Positions 52,956-64,000 of a stretch of 64,000 nt of DNA are shown here, piece by piece (position 1 is the first letter of the stretch; the number at the start of each line of letters is the position of its first letter). The position numbers were made by a program, and so were the translations under genes. The notes below the pieces were generated by a model. The model saw nothing but the letters and a program-made list of their open reading frames with translations, made no database searches and was not told the origin of the DNA. Source of the DNA: Begonia masoniana (taxonomy: Eukaryota > Streptophyta > Magnoliopsida > Cucurbitales > Begoniaceae); the NCBI GenBank assembly GCA_022432975.1, contig CM039508.1, positions 26,609,999-26,673,998 of the forward strand, read 5' to 3'.

Positions 52956-54484
52956 GGAAATGGAAATCCTTAAACCTCAGTAAAACCCCACTGTAGCCGA
53001 CATTTCCTCTCTCGGCGATTTTCCTTTTCTCCAGAGCTCTTTCTCTCTCTCTCACTCAGCCAGCTACTCCTCCATCGATGATCGATTCTTCAGTCTCCAC
53101 CCTGACAATCCACGTTCTAGGTAAGACTTAGACAATGTAGTTGCTGGTTAGTTACTTAGAACTTTGTTTTCAGCTAAGACTTGTAGTTTCAGATTCATCA
53201 ATGGCTGAGTAATAGTAGTGACATTTGTAATCTGTGTTTAGTAATGGCATTTCCGAATCGATTCTGGACAGTAAGATAACCGACTGTGTTTAGTTACTAG
53301 GATGAATCTGGTTATTTTAGGTTCTGGTAACTTAATCTACGCACACAAGGTGCTTGACTAAAGAACTTAGAGATACATGTACGTTAGATTCTAGGATGAC
53401 TATTGGTTAGGACTTTTAGGACTTTGTTTTAACTCTGTAATGTGAAATGTTTTAGGTGAAGAATGTTAAAGAAAAGTGCCCCATTTGCTAGGGAAACCAG
53501 GTAAGTGAATGAGTAAGATTTCCGGCCACTAGGGCCCTACATTATAAGGGTATTAGGTAGAATTTGTCTATGATGTTCAAAAGTGATCTGTGTTATTGCC
53601 TGTTTGGTTATGGTTCTCGAGTTGTTATATGATCTCTTGATGAATGAATGACCTGTTCTGTGGTATGATGAACTAAGAATACTTATGCTCATGCATCATG
53701 ATTATTCCTCAAGCATATGAAAATGTTTTAAGTGCATGATTTCTCTCCTGAACAAGATATGAACATGATACTTATGCAACAAGGGTTAAGAGAGGGTTGG
53801 GGGCGGTTTGGCGTATGTCACTGTCCAAAAAAAGGACCATGATTACGACCCGTAAGGGACTACGTACACTCTCACTATCAACTCCCCTTTTCGGCACAAA
53901 TCCTCCCTTAATCCATATGATAAAAACGATGAACATGAACAAGAGCAAGAATAAGAAAAGATCATGAATATGTGTTTCATTGAACTGTCTCAATAATCTG
54001 TGCATTCCTTACTAAGCATTAGGCTTATAGTTTAAACCTTATGATGTAGGTGAAGAACTACCAGGTGAGGATTTCAAATTCAATGAGGATGTCTAAGACT
54101 GGTTGCTGGATGAAGCTCAAGGTGTCAGTGTGTGGCTGGTAGGCAAATTTGACCCGTGGTTACTGTTCTTATGATGTAGAAAGGATTGTGAATGTTGAAG
54201 TCTAAGTAGGATGAGATTTTTCTTAAAACATAAGATTTTAAGACTTGTCTGAATGATTTTAAGATTATGGGTAATTATGAGGTTATAAAATGTTCTGTTT
54301 CATATACGTATTCCGCTACACGTATTCTGGATGAATCTCTTATTTATATTTATGCGTGATAGACTCTATTAGGTTGAAGTCTGTGAAAGTCAAGATGTCT
54401 TCTACCGGTAGATGTCGGCTATTGGTAGAAATTACTCTGTTAAGATAGGTGTTTCTGTTCCCCGGTAGTTGTCTTTCGATGATG

Positions 54485-54977
54485 TCTTCTATCGGATGAT
54501 GTCTTCTATCGGATGATGTCTTCTATCGGATGATGTCTTCTATCGGATGATGTCTTCTATCGGATGATGTCTTCTATCGGATGATGTCTTCTATCGGATG
54601 ATGTCTTCTATCGGATGATGTCTTCTATCGGATGATGTCTTCTATCGGATGATGTCTTCTATCGGATGATGTCTTCTATCGGATGATGTCTTCTATCGGA
54701 TGATGTCTTCTATCGGATGATGTCTTCTATCGGATGATGTCTTCTATCGGATGATGTCTTCTATCGGATGATGTCTTCTATCGGATGATGTCTTCTATCG
54801 GATGATGTCTTCTATCGGATGATGTCTTCTATCGGATGATGTCTTCTATCGGATGATGTCTTCTATCGGATGATGTCTTCTATCGGATGATGTCTTCTAT
54901 CGGATGATGTCTTCTATCGGATGATGTCTTCTATCGGATGATGTCTTCTATCGGATGATGTCTTCTATCGGATGATG
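54485..54977 (+). repeat. 17-bp minisatellite, 29 uniform units (5' LTR)
   Basis: TCTTCTATCGGATGATG repeated head to tail for 493 bp, exactly 29 units, with no unit variant that I can see. Confidence 0.95.
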
Positions 54978-55281
54978 TCTTCGGTTGTGCTGGTAGGCAA
55001 ATTTGACCGCTGGTTACTGTTCTTATGATGTAGAAAGGATTGTGAATGTGAAGTCTAAGTAGGATGAGATTTTTCTTAAAACATAAGATTTTAAGACTGT
55101 CTGAATGATTTAAGATTATGGGTAATTATGAGGTTATAAAATGTTCTGTTTCATATACGTATCCGCTACACGTATTCTGGAATGACTCTCTTCTTTATAT
55201 TTATGCGTGATAGACTCTATTAGGTTGAAGTCTGTGAAAGTCAAGATGTCTTCTACCGGTAGATGTCGGCTATTGGTAGAA

Positions 55282-55600
55282 ATTCCTCTCTTCTATCGGA
55301 TGATGTCTTTTATCGAGTGATGTTTCATAAGTCACGTGCAGTGCACATGTTCACCGGTGGATGATTTCTGTCGATAGATGTTAAGGTTTCCTGTCCATGA
55401 TTTCTGTCGATAGATGTTAAGGTTTCCTGTCCATCGGATGATGTCTTCTATCGGATGATGTCTCTTATCGGATGATGACTTCTATCGGATGATGTCTTCT
55501 ATCGGACGATGTCTCTTATCGGATGATGACTTCTATCGGATGATGTCTTCTATCAGATGATGTCTTCTATGGGATGGTGTCTCTTATCGGGTGATGTAGA
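55282..55600 (+). repeat. Degenerate 17-bp units (5' LTR)
   Basis: Scattered and variant units (TCTCTTATCGGATGATG, ACTTCTATCGGATGATG, TCTTCTATCGGACGATG), plus two copies of a 35-bp sequence with TTTCTGTCGATAGATGTTAA at 55365-55435. Confidence 0.8.
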
Positions 55601-56129
55601 AAGTGTCACGTGAGTTACACATGTCAATTGGTAAATGTAGATATTGCTGTCGGTAGAAGAGTGTATAAAGTCTTGTCGTTTAGCGATCGGATGATGTTTA
55701 ATGAATCACGTGGGGTGCATGTGTCAATCGGTAGATGTAGTCGAGTTGTGTTGTTACTGTCTATCGGTAGAGATCGGGTGAATAATCCATCCGGCTGACG
55801 TCATCGGCAGAAGTGGGTTAAACATCGTCGTTTTGTGATCGGATGATGTGAGTGAAAATGGTTTGTCGTTAGTGACCGGTTCTTTGTCGTTTTGTGATCG
55901 GCAGAAGTGGGCATTATGTTTTGTCGTTTGTGACCGGTTGATGTCTCCTACTGGGCGATGTTCCTGAGTCATGTGAAATGCTTATGTCCATCGGTAGATG
56001 TCTACCACCGGGTAATTTCTTTGAGTATTGTTTTAAAAATATATATATATAACATAGAGAGTAAACTTAGTATGAATGATCTACGAAAGTTATGAATCAG
56101 TTTCGGCCCTAATAGGGTCGTTACAATTA

Positions 56130-56140
56130 TGGTATCAAAG
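56130..56140 (+). other. T3 primer binding site (tRNA-Met type)
   Basis: TGGTATCAAAG, 4 bases after the LTR, one mismatch from TGGTATCAGAG. Confidence 0.82.
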
Positions 56141-56287
56141 TGAAACCGGGTTCTAAAATCGATTTTGTAGACTGCCTTCCAGCACTGACTGCCACCTGAG
56201 TACACTCCAGCAACTGTAAGTGTTTACGATTCTAGTAATGTTATTAAGTTAAGATGTGTTTATGATTATTTGTTTAGAAATCTCAAA

Positions 56288-57108
56288 ATGGTAAGAGGTC
56301 AAGAAAGAGAAGGCAACGAGGATAGTAACACCATTGCTCAGTTAACTGAATTAGTTATTCGCCAGTCCTGCCAAATTGAGCAGTGGTGGCTACTAGAGAA
56401 GAGCAAGGGAATTCTAGTTCGAATACGACTCACGACCATGGAAGCGAGCGTTTTCACCGCCTTTGACCTCTAGTATTCAATGGTCAAGTTTCGGATCCTA
56501 TTTATGTTGAAGAATGGATTCGAACAATTGAGGACATGTTCAAGTATGCCAAGGTCGAAGAAGGGGACAAGGTCACATGTGCTGTTTTTCATCTTGCATT
56601 GGGTGCAAGGCATTGGTGGGACTCAATTCAGAGCACTACGAATGCGGAAACTATGACTTGGGCGTGGTTCAAGATGGCTTTCTTTGACAAGTATTTTAGC
56701 CGAGCAGTTCGAGCCAACAAAAAGATGGAGTTTATGCAGCTGCGCCAAACCGGTTCTGTGGCTGATTACATCTGTAAGTTTGAGGCCTTGTCCAGGTTTG
56801 CACCCCGTCTGGTGGATGATGAGGAAGACAAGATTCACCAGTTTGTCCATGGACTGAAACCAAGCCTCTTCCAGGAAGTGAAGACTGCAGGGATCCATAA
56901 TATACCTTATTCCGAAGTGGCTGCTAAGGCTTTGGAATTGGAAGAAGTTGAATTAACAGTACAAGGACAACATGAACCGCCCAGGAAGTTTATCAACGAG
57001 ACCCAGCCACCACTGCGCCAGGGCAGAGGTTGGCAACCACAACCAATTAGAGGACCGCAACAACAGCAGAAAGGTGAGAAGAGACCCTTCAATCCAAATG
57101 ATGACTAA
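56288..57108 (+). pseudogene. gag: T3 gag
   Basis: ATG at 56288 (MVRGQEREG) opens a frame that shifts near 56400-56470; the capsid part (56536-57108) reads WWDSIQSTT, then QTGSVADYICKFEALSRF and HQFVHGLKPSL. It ends in a TAA (57106-57108) just before the GKGKRPLAP linker to the zinc knuckle, where T1 reads through, so this stop is probably a mutation. Confidence 0.85.
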
Positions 57109-58491
57109 GGAAAAGGAAAGCGACCTCTAGCTCCTCTATGTTCCACCTGCCAGAAGAACCACCATGGCGAATGCAAATTATATTCTGGCCGTTGCTATAG
57201 ATGTGACAAGGTTGGACACATGGTCAGAGATTGCCCCATGTCGCCAGACCTAAATCGAGCAAGAGTAGCGCCTAGAGTCTATGCTTTAATGGAAGATGAG
57301 AATGCAGTGCAACATACGGTCATAACAGGTACAATTATGATCTGTGGTGTTTCTGCTTATACACTTATAGATACGGGAGCCACACACTCGTTTGTATCAA
57401 CCATATTTGTATGTAAGCATAGGTTAGAACTCTTGCCAGCCGAGAGGTCATATAGTGTTATGTTACCGTCAGGGAAGTCTTTACATTCAGAGCAGGTAGT
57501 AAAAGGTGATATTATGTCCTTAGGGGATAAGAAGTTGTACGTAGAAATAATCATAATTGATATGAAGGGATATGAAGTCATACTAGGAATGGATTGGTTA
57601 TTCAGACATTATGCCACGATAAGTTGTAGGTCTGGATTAGTTGAATTCCGACCCCCGAATGGAGATCATTATTCCTTCCAAGCCATCCAAAAATTAAGTA
57701 AGATGCCGATTATATCCTCACTAGAAGCTCAACGGTTTCTGAAGGGTGGTTGTGAGAGTTACCTAGCTAGTATAATCAATTTCCTAGTGAAGAATAAGAT
57801 AGGACTACAAGATATTCCTACAGTCCAAGAGTTTTCAGAAGCATTTTTGGATGATTTGCCCGGGTTACCACCCGATAGAGAGATTGAATTTGTGATCGAT
57901 ACCTCCCCTAAGGCATTACCTATGTCTAAGAACCCCTACCGCATGGCACCTGTTGAGCTGAAGGAGTTAAAAGTCCAACTACAGGAATTAGTAGACAAGG
58001 GATTTATACGCCTGAGTTGTTCTCCCTGGGGTGCACCTGTTCTATTTGTTAAGAAGAAAGACGGTTATCTTAGAATGTGCATAGATTACAGAGAACTGAA
58101 TAAGTTAACGATTAAGAATAAATATCCTTTACCCCGAATTGACGACTTGTTTGACCAGTTACAAGGAGCTAAGGTATTTTCAAAAATTGACTTACGTTCG
58201 GGTTATTACCAACTGAAGGTTAAGGAGGGAGATATACCAAAGACAACATTTAGAACCCGATATGGACATTATGAATTTCTTGTGATGTCGTTTGGTTTGA
58301 CAAATGCACCTGCAGCTTTTATGTACTTGATGAACCGTGTGTTTCATGAGTATTTGGACAAATTTTTGATTGTGTTTATAGATGACATCCTAATTTACTC
58401 ACGGACTGAAGCTGACCATCAAAAAACACTTAAGAGTAGTTTTGATGACATTAAAACAGCAGCAACTCTATGCCAAGTTGTCCAAATGTGA
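57109..58491 (+). pseudogene. pol: T3 pol part 1: zinc knuckle, protease, reverse transcriptase
   Basis: Same frame as gag. [18 protein letters not shown] at about 57193-57234. Counting from 57220, protease DTGATHSF begins at residue 51 and RT has FIDD at 386-389. A +1 frameshift near 58430, within or next to AAAAAACACTT, ends the useful frame; homology continues from 58442 in another frame. Confidence 0.88.
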
Positions 58492-59340
58492 GTTCTGGTT
58501 GGATAAGGTCAACTTTCTAGGCCATGTCATTTCTGCTGAGGGCATATCTGTAGATCCAACCAAAATTCAGGCAGTTAAGAATTGGCCCCAACCGAGAAAT
58601 GTTAGTGAAGTTCGAAGTTTCCTTGGTTTGGCAGGTCATTATAGGAAGTTTATTAAGGGGTTTTCATTGATAGCCAAACCCTTAACTAGTTTAACGAAGA
58701 AGGACCTCAAATACTCTTGGACAGGAGCTTGTGAAGAGAGTTTCCAGACCTTGAAACTGAAGTTGACAACAGCCCCTCTTTTGGCACTCCCAACTGAGGA
58801 AGGGAGATTTAGTGTTTATTGTGACGCCTCCAAAATTGGTCTGGGATGTGTTCTAATGCAGGAAGGCAAGGTTGTGGCGTATGCCTCCAAGCAACTGAAG
58901 AGTTATGAATAGAATTACCCCACTCATGATTTGGAATTAGCCGCTGTTGTCTTCGCACTAAAGATTTGGAGACACTATTTGTATGGTCAGCAGTGTGAAG
59001 TATTTTCTGATCATAAGAGCCTGAAGTACCTCTTTACTCAAAAGGAATTAAACATGAGACAAAGACGTTGGTTGGAGTTCGTTAAGGATTATGACTTTGA
59101 AATTAAGTATCACCCAGGTAAGGCTAATGCTGTAGCTGATGCATTAAGCAGAATGTCAAAGACAATGCAGCCTGCGGTGTCAACCATGTCATTACCCTTG
59201 AAGGTTGAGATTTAGAAATTTGAGTTGGAGATAGTTCCGGAGTTATCAGTATTGCTTTCGGCATTATCTATTCGGCCAACTATTTTGGATAAGATTAATG
59301 AGGCACAACATGAAGGACTCAAAGGAGAAGAGTATCATAA
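58442..59340 (+). pseudogene. pol: T3 pol part 2: RT end and RNase H
   Basis: RT connection motifs ([29 protein letters not shown]) and RNase H from YCDAS (Asp at residue 128). In-frame TAG at 58910 (CAG expected in [10 protein letters not shown]) and another TAG at 59213 (VEI*KFELEIV). Frame is lost near 59340. Confidence 0.87.
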
Positions 59341-60710
59341 TGAGTAAGTTGGAGGAAGCCTTGTCTGAGTTCAGTCTCTCCGAAGATGGTATTTTGAAGT
59401 TTAGGAATCGATGGTATGTTCCATGTGATGAAGAATTACGTAGGTTGATCTTGGCCGAGGCGCACTCGTCTCCTTTATCTGTACACCCTGGCAATACCAA
59501 GATGTATCGAGACTTAAAGTTATTTTATTGGTGGCTGAATTTGAAGAGGGATGTTGCCAAGTATGTAGAGTCGTGTTTGGTATGCCAACAAGTTAAGGCA
59601 GAGTATCAACGTCCAGGAGGTACCCTTCAACCCTTACCGATCCCCGAATGGAAGTGGGAAAGCATTGCCATGGATTTTGTTGTAGGATTACCCAAGACAA
59701 CTAAAGGTCATGACAGCATCTGGGTTGTGGTTGACAGATTGACGAAATCAGCTCACTTCCTACCCGTAAGGACGACTTATACGATGGACCAGCTTGCTAA
59801 TCTGTACGTTCAGGAAATTATCAGATTGCATGGGATTTCGATATCCATTGTCTCAGATCGTGATCCCAGGTTCACCTCAAGGTTTTGGCAAAGTCTTCAG
59901 GGCACGCTTGGTACAAAGTTATCCTTCAGCACTGCATTTCATCCTCAAACAGATGGCCAATCAGAGAGAACAATTCAGACACTTGAAGACATGTTGAGGG
60001 CGTGCGTGCTGGATTTCCAGTCATCTTGGAGTCGATGCCTGCCCTTGGTTGAATTCTCTTACAACAATAGTTTCCAGTCCACCATTGGGATGGCACCATA
60101 CGAAGCACTGTATGGCAGGAAATGCAGATCACCCTTATATTGGGATGAAGTTGGCGAAGTAAAACTTCTAGGCCCTGAAATTTTGCAACAGATGTCAGAC
60201 AAGATCGCCATTATTAGGAAAAGAATGATGACAGCACAAAGCCGACAGAAGAGTTATACAAACCGAAGGAGGAGAGATCTTGAGTTTGCCGTCGGAGATC
60301 AAGTTTTCTTAAAGATTTCACCGTTTAAAGGAGTTTTAAGATTTGGCAAGACGGGAAAACTTAATCTACGATTCATTGGACCATTCCCTGTTTTGGCAAG
60401 AATTGGCAGTATAGCTTATAAATTGCAATTACCTCCATCACTGGAAAAGGTTTATAATGTTTTTCATGTGTCGATGCTAAGAAAATGCATACGTGATCCG
60501 ACGCAGGTTGTTAAGCCAACAGAAATCGAAATTGAGCCGACATTAATGTATGAAGAGAAACCAGTGCAAATATTAGAATCTGCAGTTAAGACTCTAAGGA
60601 ATAAAGAAATTCCACTGGTGAAAGTCTTGTGGATGAATCATGGCATTGAAGAAGCCACATGGGAGCGACAGCAGGACATGTTGGACAAATATCCAGAGCT
60701 CTTTGTTTGA
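59298..60710 (+). pseudogene. pol: T3 pol part 3: integrase and chromodomain-like tail
   Basis: 470-codon open frame; genuine homology starts about residue 16. Zinc-binding His 56, His 63, Cys 93, Cys 96; catalytic Asp 126, Asp 187, Glu 223; GPFPVLARIG module; tail LRNKEIPLVKVLW ... KYPELFV ending at TGA 60708-60710. All integrase catalytic residues are intact. Confidence 0.9.
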
Positions 60711-60738
60711 TCAATTTTCGAGGACGAAAATTTTGTTT

Positions 60739-60751
60739 AAGGAGGGGTGGA
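60739..60751 (+). other. T3 polypurine tract
   Basis: AAGGAGGGGTGGA immediately before the 3' LTR. Confidence 0.85.
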
Positions 60752-62552
60752 TGCAACACCCGACAATTTCGGCCAGGTGATTTTCTTATCTGATTTAACT
60801 GCCACCTTTTATCGACCTTTTTACTTTAAATTAATGTCTGATTTATTGATTTCCACGTAGTGAGAAACTAGGTTGGGTGGCACAATTGTAATTCAGATGG
60901 ATTTTAATTAGTATAAATGGGAAATGGAAATCCTTAAACCTCAGTAAAACCCCACTATAGCCGACATTTCCTCTCTCGGCGATTTCCCTTTTCTCCAGAG
61001 CTCTTTCTCTCTCTCTCACTCGGTCAGCTACTCCTCCATCGACAATCGATTCTTCAGTCTCCACCCTGACAACCCACGCTCTAGGTAAGGCTTAGACAAT
61101 GTAGTTGCTAGTTAGTTACTTAGAGCTCTGTTTTCAACTAAGACTTGTAGTTTCAGATTCATCAATGGCTGAGTAATAGTAGTGACATTTGTAATCTGTG
61201 TTTAGTAATGGCATTTCCGAATCGATTATGGACAGTAAGATAACCGACTGTGTTTAGTTACTAGGATGAATCTGGTTATTTTAGGTTCTGGTAACTTAAT
61301 CTACGCACAAAAGGTGCTTGACTAAAGAACTTAGAGATACATGTACGTTAGATTCTAGGATGACTATTGGTTAGGACTTTTTGGACTTTGTTTTAACTCT
61401 GTAATGTGAAATGTTTTAGGTGAAGAAGGTTAAAGAGAAGTGCCCCATTTGCCAGGGAAACCAGGTAAGTGAATGAGTAAGATTTCCGGCCACTAGGGCC
61501 CTACATTATAAGGGTATTAGGTAGAATTTGTCTATGATGTTCGAAAGTGATCTGTGTTATTGCCTGTTTGGTTATGGTTCTCGAGTTGTTATATGATCTC
61601 TTGATGAATGAATGACCTGTTCTGTGGTATGATGAACTAAGAATACTTATGCTCATGCATCATGATTATTCCTCAAGCATATGAAAATGTTTTAAGTGCA
61701 TGATTTCTCTCCTGAACAAGATATGAACATGATACTTATGCAACAAGGGTTAAGAAAGGGTTGGAGGCGGTTTGGCGTATGTCACTGTCCAAAAGAAGGA
61801 CCATGATTACGACCCGTAAGGGACTACGTACACTCTCACTATCAACTCCCCTTTTTGGCACAAATCCTCCCTTAATCCATATGATAAAAACGATGAACAT
61901 GAACAAGAGCAAGAATAAGAAAAGATCATGAATATGTGTTTCATTGAACTGTCTCAATAATCTGTGCATTCATGCATATATGTTAATATTGCATTCCTTA
62001 CTAAGCATTAGGCTTATAGTTTAAACCTTATGATGTAGGTGAAGAACTACCAGGTGAGGATTTCAAATTCAATGAGGATGTCTAAGAATGGTTGCTGGAT
62101 GAAGCTGAGGGTGTCAATGTGTGGCTGGTAGGCAAATTTGACCCGTGGTTACTGTTCTTATGATGTAGTAAGGATTGTGAATGTTGAAGTCTAAGTAAGA
62201 TGAGATTTTTCTTAAAACATAGGATTTTAAGACTTGTCTGAATGATTTTAAGATTATGGGTAATTATGAGGTTATAAAATGTTTTGTTTCATATACGTAT
62301 TCCGCTACACGTATTCTGGATGAATCTCTTGTTTATATTTATGCGTGATAGACTCTATCAGGTTGAAGTTTGTGAAAGTCAAGATGTCTTCTACCGGTAG
62401 ATGTCTGCTATCGGTAGAAATCACTCTGTTAAGATAGGTGTTTCCATTCACCGGTAGTTGTCTTCTATCGGATGATGTCTTTTATCGAGTGATGTTTCAT
62501 GAGTCACGTGCAGTGCACATGTTCACCGGTGGATGATTTCTGTCGGATGATG

Positions 62553-63045
62553 TCTTCTATCGGATGATGTCTTCTATCGGATGATGACTTCTATCGGATG
62601 ATGTCTTCTATCGGATGATGTCTTCTATCGGATGATGTCTTCTATCGGATGATGTCTTCTATCGGATGATGTCTTCTATCGGATGATGACTTCTATCGGA
62701 TGATGTCTTCTATCGGATGATGACTTCTATCGGATGATGTCTTCTATCGGATGATGTCTTCTATCGGATGATGTCTTCTATCGGATGATGACTTCTATCG
62801 GATGATGACTTCTATCGGATGATGACTTCTATCGGATGATGACTTCTATCGGATGATGACTTCTATCGGATGATGTCTTCTATCGGATGATGTCTTCTAT
62901 CGGATGATGTCTTCTATCGGATGATGTCTTCTATCGGATGATGTCTTCTATCGGATGATGTCTTCTATCGGATGATGTCTTCTATCGGATGATGACTTCT
63001 ATCGGATGATGTCTTCTATCGGATGATGACTTCTATCGGATGATG
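62553..63045 (+). repeat. 17-bp minisatellite, 3' LTR block 1 (29 units)
   Basis: 493 bp, 29 units, a mixture of TCTTCTATCGGATGATG and ACTTCTATCGGATGATG types. Confidence 0.93.
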
Positions 63046-63046
63046 T

Positions 63047-63350
63047 CTAAGAATGGTTGCTGGATGAAGCTGAGGGTGTCAAGTGTGTGGCTGGTAGGCA
63101 AATTTGACCCGTGGTTACTGTTCTTATGATGTAGTAAGGATTGTGAATGTTGAAGTCTAAGTAAGATGAGATTTTTCTTAAAACATAGGATTTTAAGACT
63201 TGTCTGAATGATTTTAAGATTATGGGTAATTATGAGGTTATAAAATGTTTTGTTTCATATACGTATTCCGCTACACGTATTCTGGATGAATCTCTTGTTT
63301 ATATTTATGCGTGATAGACTCTATCAGGTGAAGTTTGTGAAAGTCAAGAT
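63047..63350 (+). repeat. Internal duplication of LTR segment between minisatellite blocks
   Basis: GTCTAAGAATGGTTGCTGG through GTGAAAGTCAAGATG repeats 62081-62395 with few changes. The 5' LTR has the equivalent second copy at about 54985-55250. Confidence 0.88.
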
Positions 63351-63367
63351 GTTTCTATCGGATGATG

Positions 63368-63860
63368 TCTTCTATCGGATGATGTCTTCTATCGGATGAT
63401 GTCTTCTATCGGATGATGTCTTCTATCGGATGATGTCTTCTATCGGATGATGTCTTCTATCGGATGATGTCTTCTATCGGATGATGTCTTCTATCGGATG
63501 ATGTCTTCTATCGGATGATGTCTTCTATCGGATGATGTCTTCTATCGGATGATGTCTTCTATCGGATGATGTCTTCTATCGGATGATGTCTTCTATCGGA
63601 TGATGTCTCTTATCGGATGATGACTTCTATCGGATGATGTCTTCTATCGGACGATGTCTCTTATCGGATGATGACTTCTATCGGATGATGACTTCTATCG
63701 GATGATGTCTTCTATCGGATGATGTCTTCTATCGGATGATGTCTTCTATCGGATGATGTCTTCTATCGGATGATGTCTTCTATCGGATGATGTCTTCTAT
63801 CGGATGATGTCTTCTATCGGATGATGTCTTCTATCGGATGATGTCTTCTATCGGAGAGTG
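63368..63860 (+). repeat. 17-bp minisatellite, 3' LTR block 2 (28 units plus part)
   Basis: Units start at 63368 and the last begins at 63844 and is incomplete. Includes TCTCTTATCGGATGATG and TCTTCTATCGGACGATG variants in the same order as the degenerate region of the 5' LTR. Confidence 0.92.
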
Positions 63861-64000
63861 TATGATGTCTTGTCGTTTAGCGATCGGATGATGTTTAATG
63901 AATCACGTGGGGTGCATGTGTCAATCGGTAGATGTAGTCGAGTTGTGTTGTTACTGTCTATCGGTAGAGATCGGGTGAGTAATCCATCCGACTGACGTCA

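Larger units (their letters stand above)
52788..56125 (+). repeat. T3 5' LTR
   Basis: TATAAATG at 52948; CT-rich start region; candidate donors TAG|GTAAGA (near 53120) and CCAG|GTAAGT (near 53500); a protein-like block near 54055 (GTAGGTGAAG, GGTGAGGA) at the position of the similar T1 block; 17-bp minisatellite 54485-54977; a second copy of the flanking segment; degenerate 17-bp units 55282-55600; then AT-rich end. Confidence 0.9.
52788..64000 (+). mobile_element. T3: Ty3/gypsy element with minisatellite-bearing LTRs (3' end outside window)
   Basis: 5' LTR 52788-56125 (3338 bp, TGTAACAACCGAC to CGTTACA), PBS, gag-pol, PPT, and 3' LTR from 60752 (TGCAACACCCGAC) running off the window. Pol is closely related to T1 at protein level, so it is also a chromovirus-type element. 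The expected TSD is CCCTT (52783-52787). Gag-pol carries two stops, three frameshifts and a TAA between gag and the zinc knuckle. Confidence 0.92.
60752..64000 (+). repeat. T3 3' LTR (incomplete, runs off window)
   Basis: Matches the 5' LTR up to the equivalent of about 55804; about 320 bp should remain outside. It differs from the 5' LTR chiefly in minisatellite content, with two long blocks instead of one. Confidence 0.9.

Noticed and set aside
54485..54977. CRISPR-like array
   Set aside because: The repeats are strictly head to tail with no spacers, and the context is a plant LTR; it is a minisatellite.
1..64000. A host protein-coding gene or non-LTR mobile element
   Set aside because: All long stretches are accounted for by 5S-like repeats or parts of LTR elements; I saw no transposase, LINE, tRNA gene or conserved host exon.

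Overview
The window is repeat-dominated nuclear DNA of a flowering plant, probably a dicot (the species cannot be read from the sequence). I find no host protein-coding gene. It holds (i) a degenerate tandem array of 5S rRNA-like genes, all on the minus strand, and (ii) a deeply nested pile of Ty3/gypsy LTR retrotransposons, many of which can be delimited by TG...CA ends, 5-bp target-site duplications (TSDs), tRNA-Met primer sites and polypurine tracts.

Layout. 1-9979: 5S array 1 (17 copies, about 535-bp units), interrupted by a solo LTR (S1, 1322-2509) and containing a six-unit direct duplication. 9980-36249: element E1, with a truncated 5' LTR and a complete 3' LTR. Nested inside E1 are T1 (11765-21664, a full chromovirus-type element of Tekay/Del appearance), solo LTR S2 (23712-27414, itself holding antisense solo LTR S3) and element E2 (27615-34305, holding antisense solo LTR S4). 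36250-38678: 5S array 2, six damaged copies. 38679-47049: E3, a chain LTR - internal - LTR - PBS - internal. 47050-52787: T2, an antisense gypsy element (3' LTR with nested solo LTR S5, then the end of pol). It is interrupted by T3 (52788 to beyond 64000), a sense gypsy element whose long LTRs carry 17-bp minisatellites.

Two retrotransposon lineages dominate. The T lineage (T1, T2, T3, S3, S5) has LTRs of 2.6-5 kb, gag-pol with protease, RT, RNase H, integrase and a C-terminal chromodomain-like tail. The E lineage (E1, E2, E3; S1, S2 and S4 are related) has LTRs of about 1.2-1.6 kb, a CCHC gag and a DGGS-type protease. E1 and E2 carry an unrecognised region where RT/RNase H/integrase should be; only E3 keeps an RT. 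Every coding region carries at least one stop, frameshift or deletion except the E2 ORF, which lacks pol altogether.

The most interesting points are the 5S-derived satellite with fixed diagnostic mutations, the pol-less E-type element with an unknown C-terminal domain read into its own 3' LTR, fast-evolving palindromic or GCGC-rich modules inside LTRs, an antisense LTR forming a 3-kb inverted repeat, and 17-bp minisatellite blocks that each hold about 29 units. All identifications come from reading the sequence and knowledge of the families; no database search was run.
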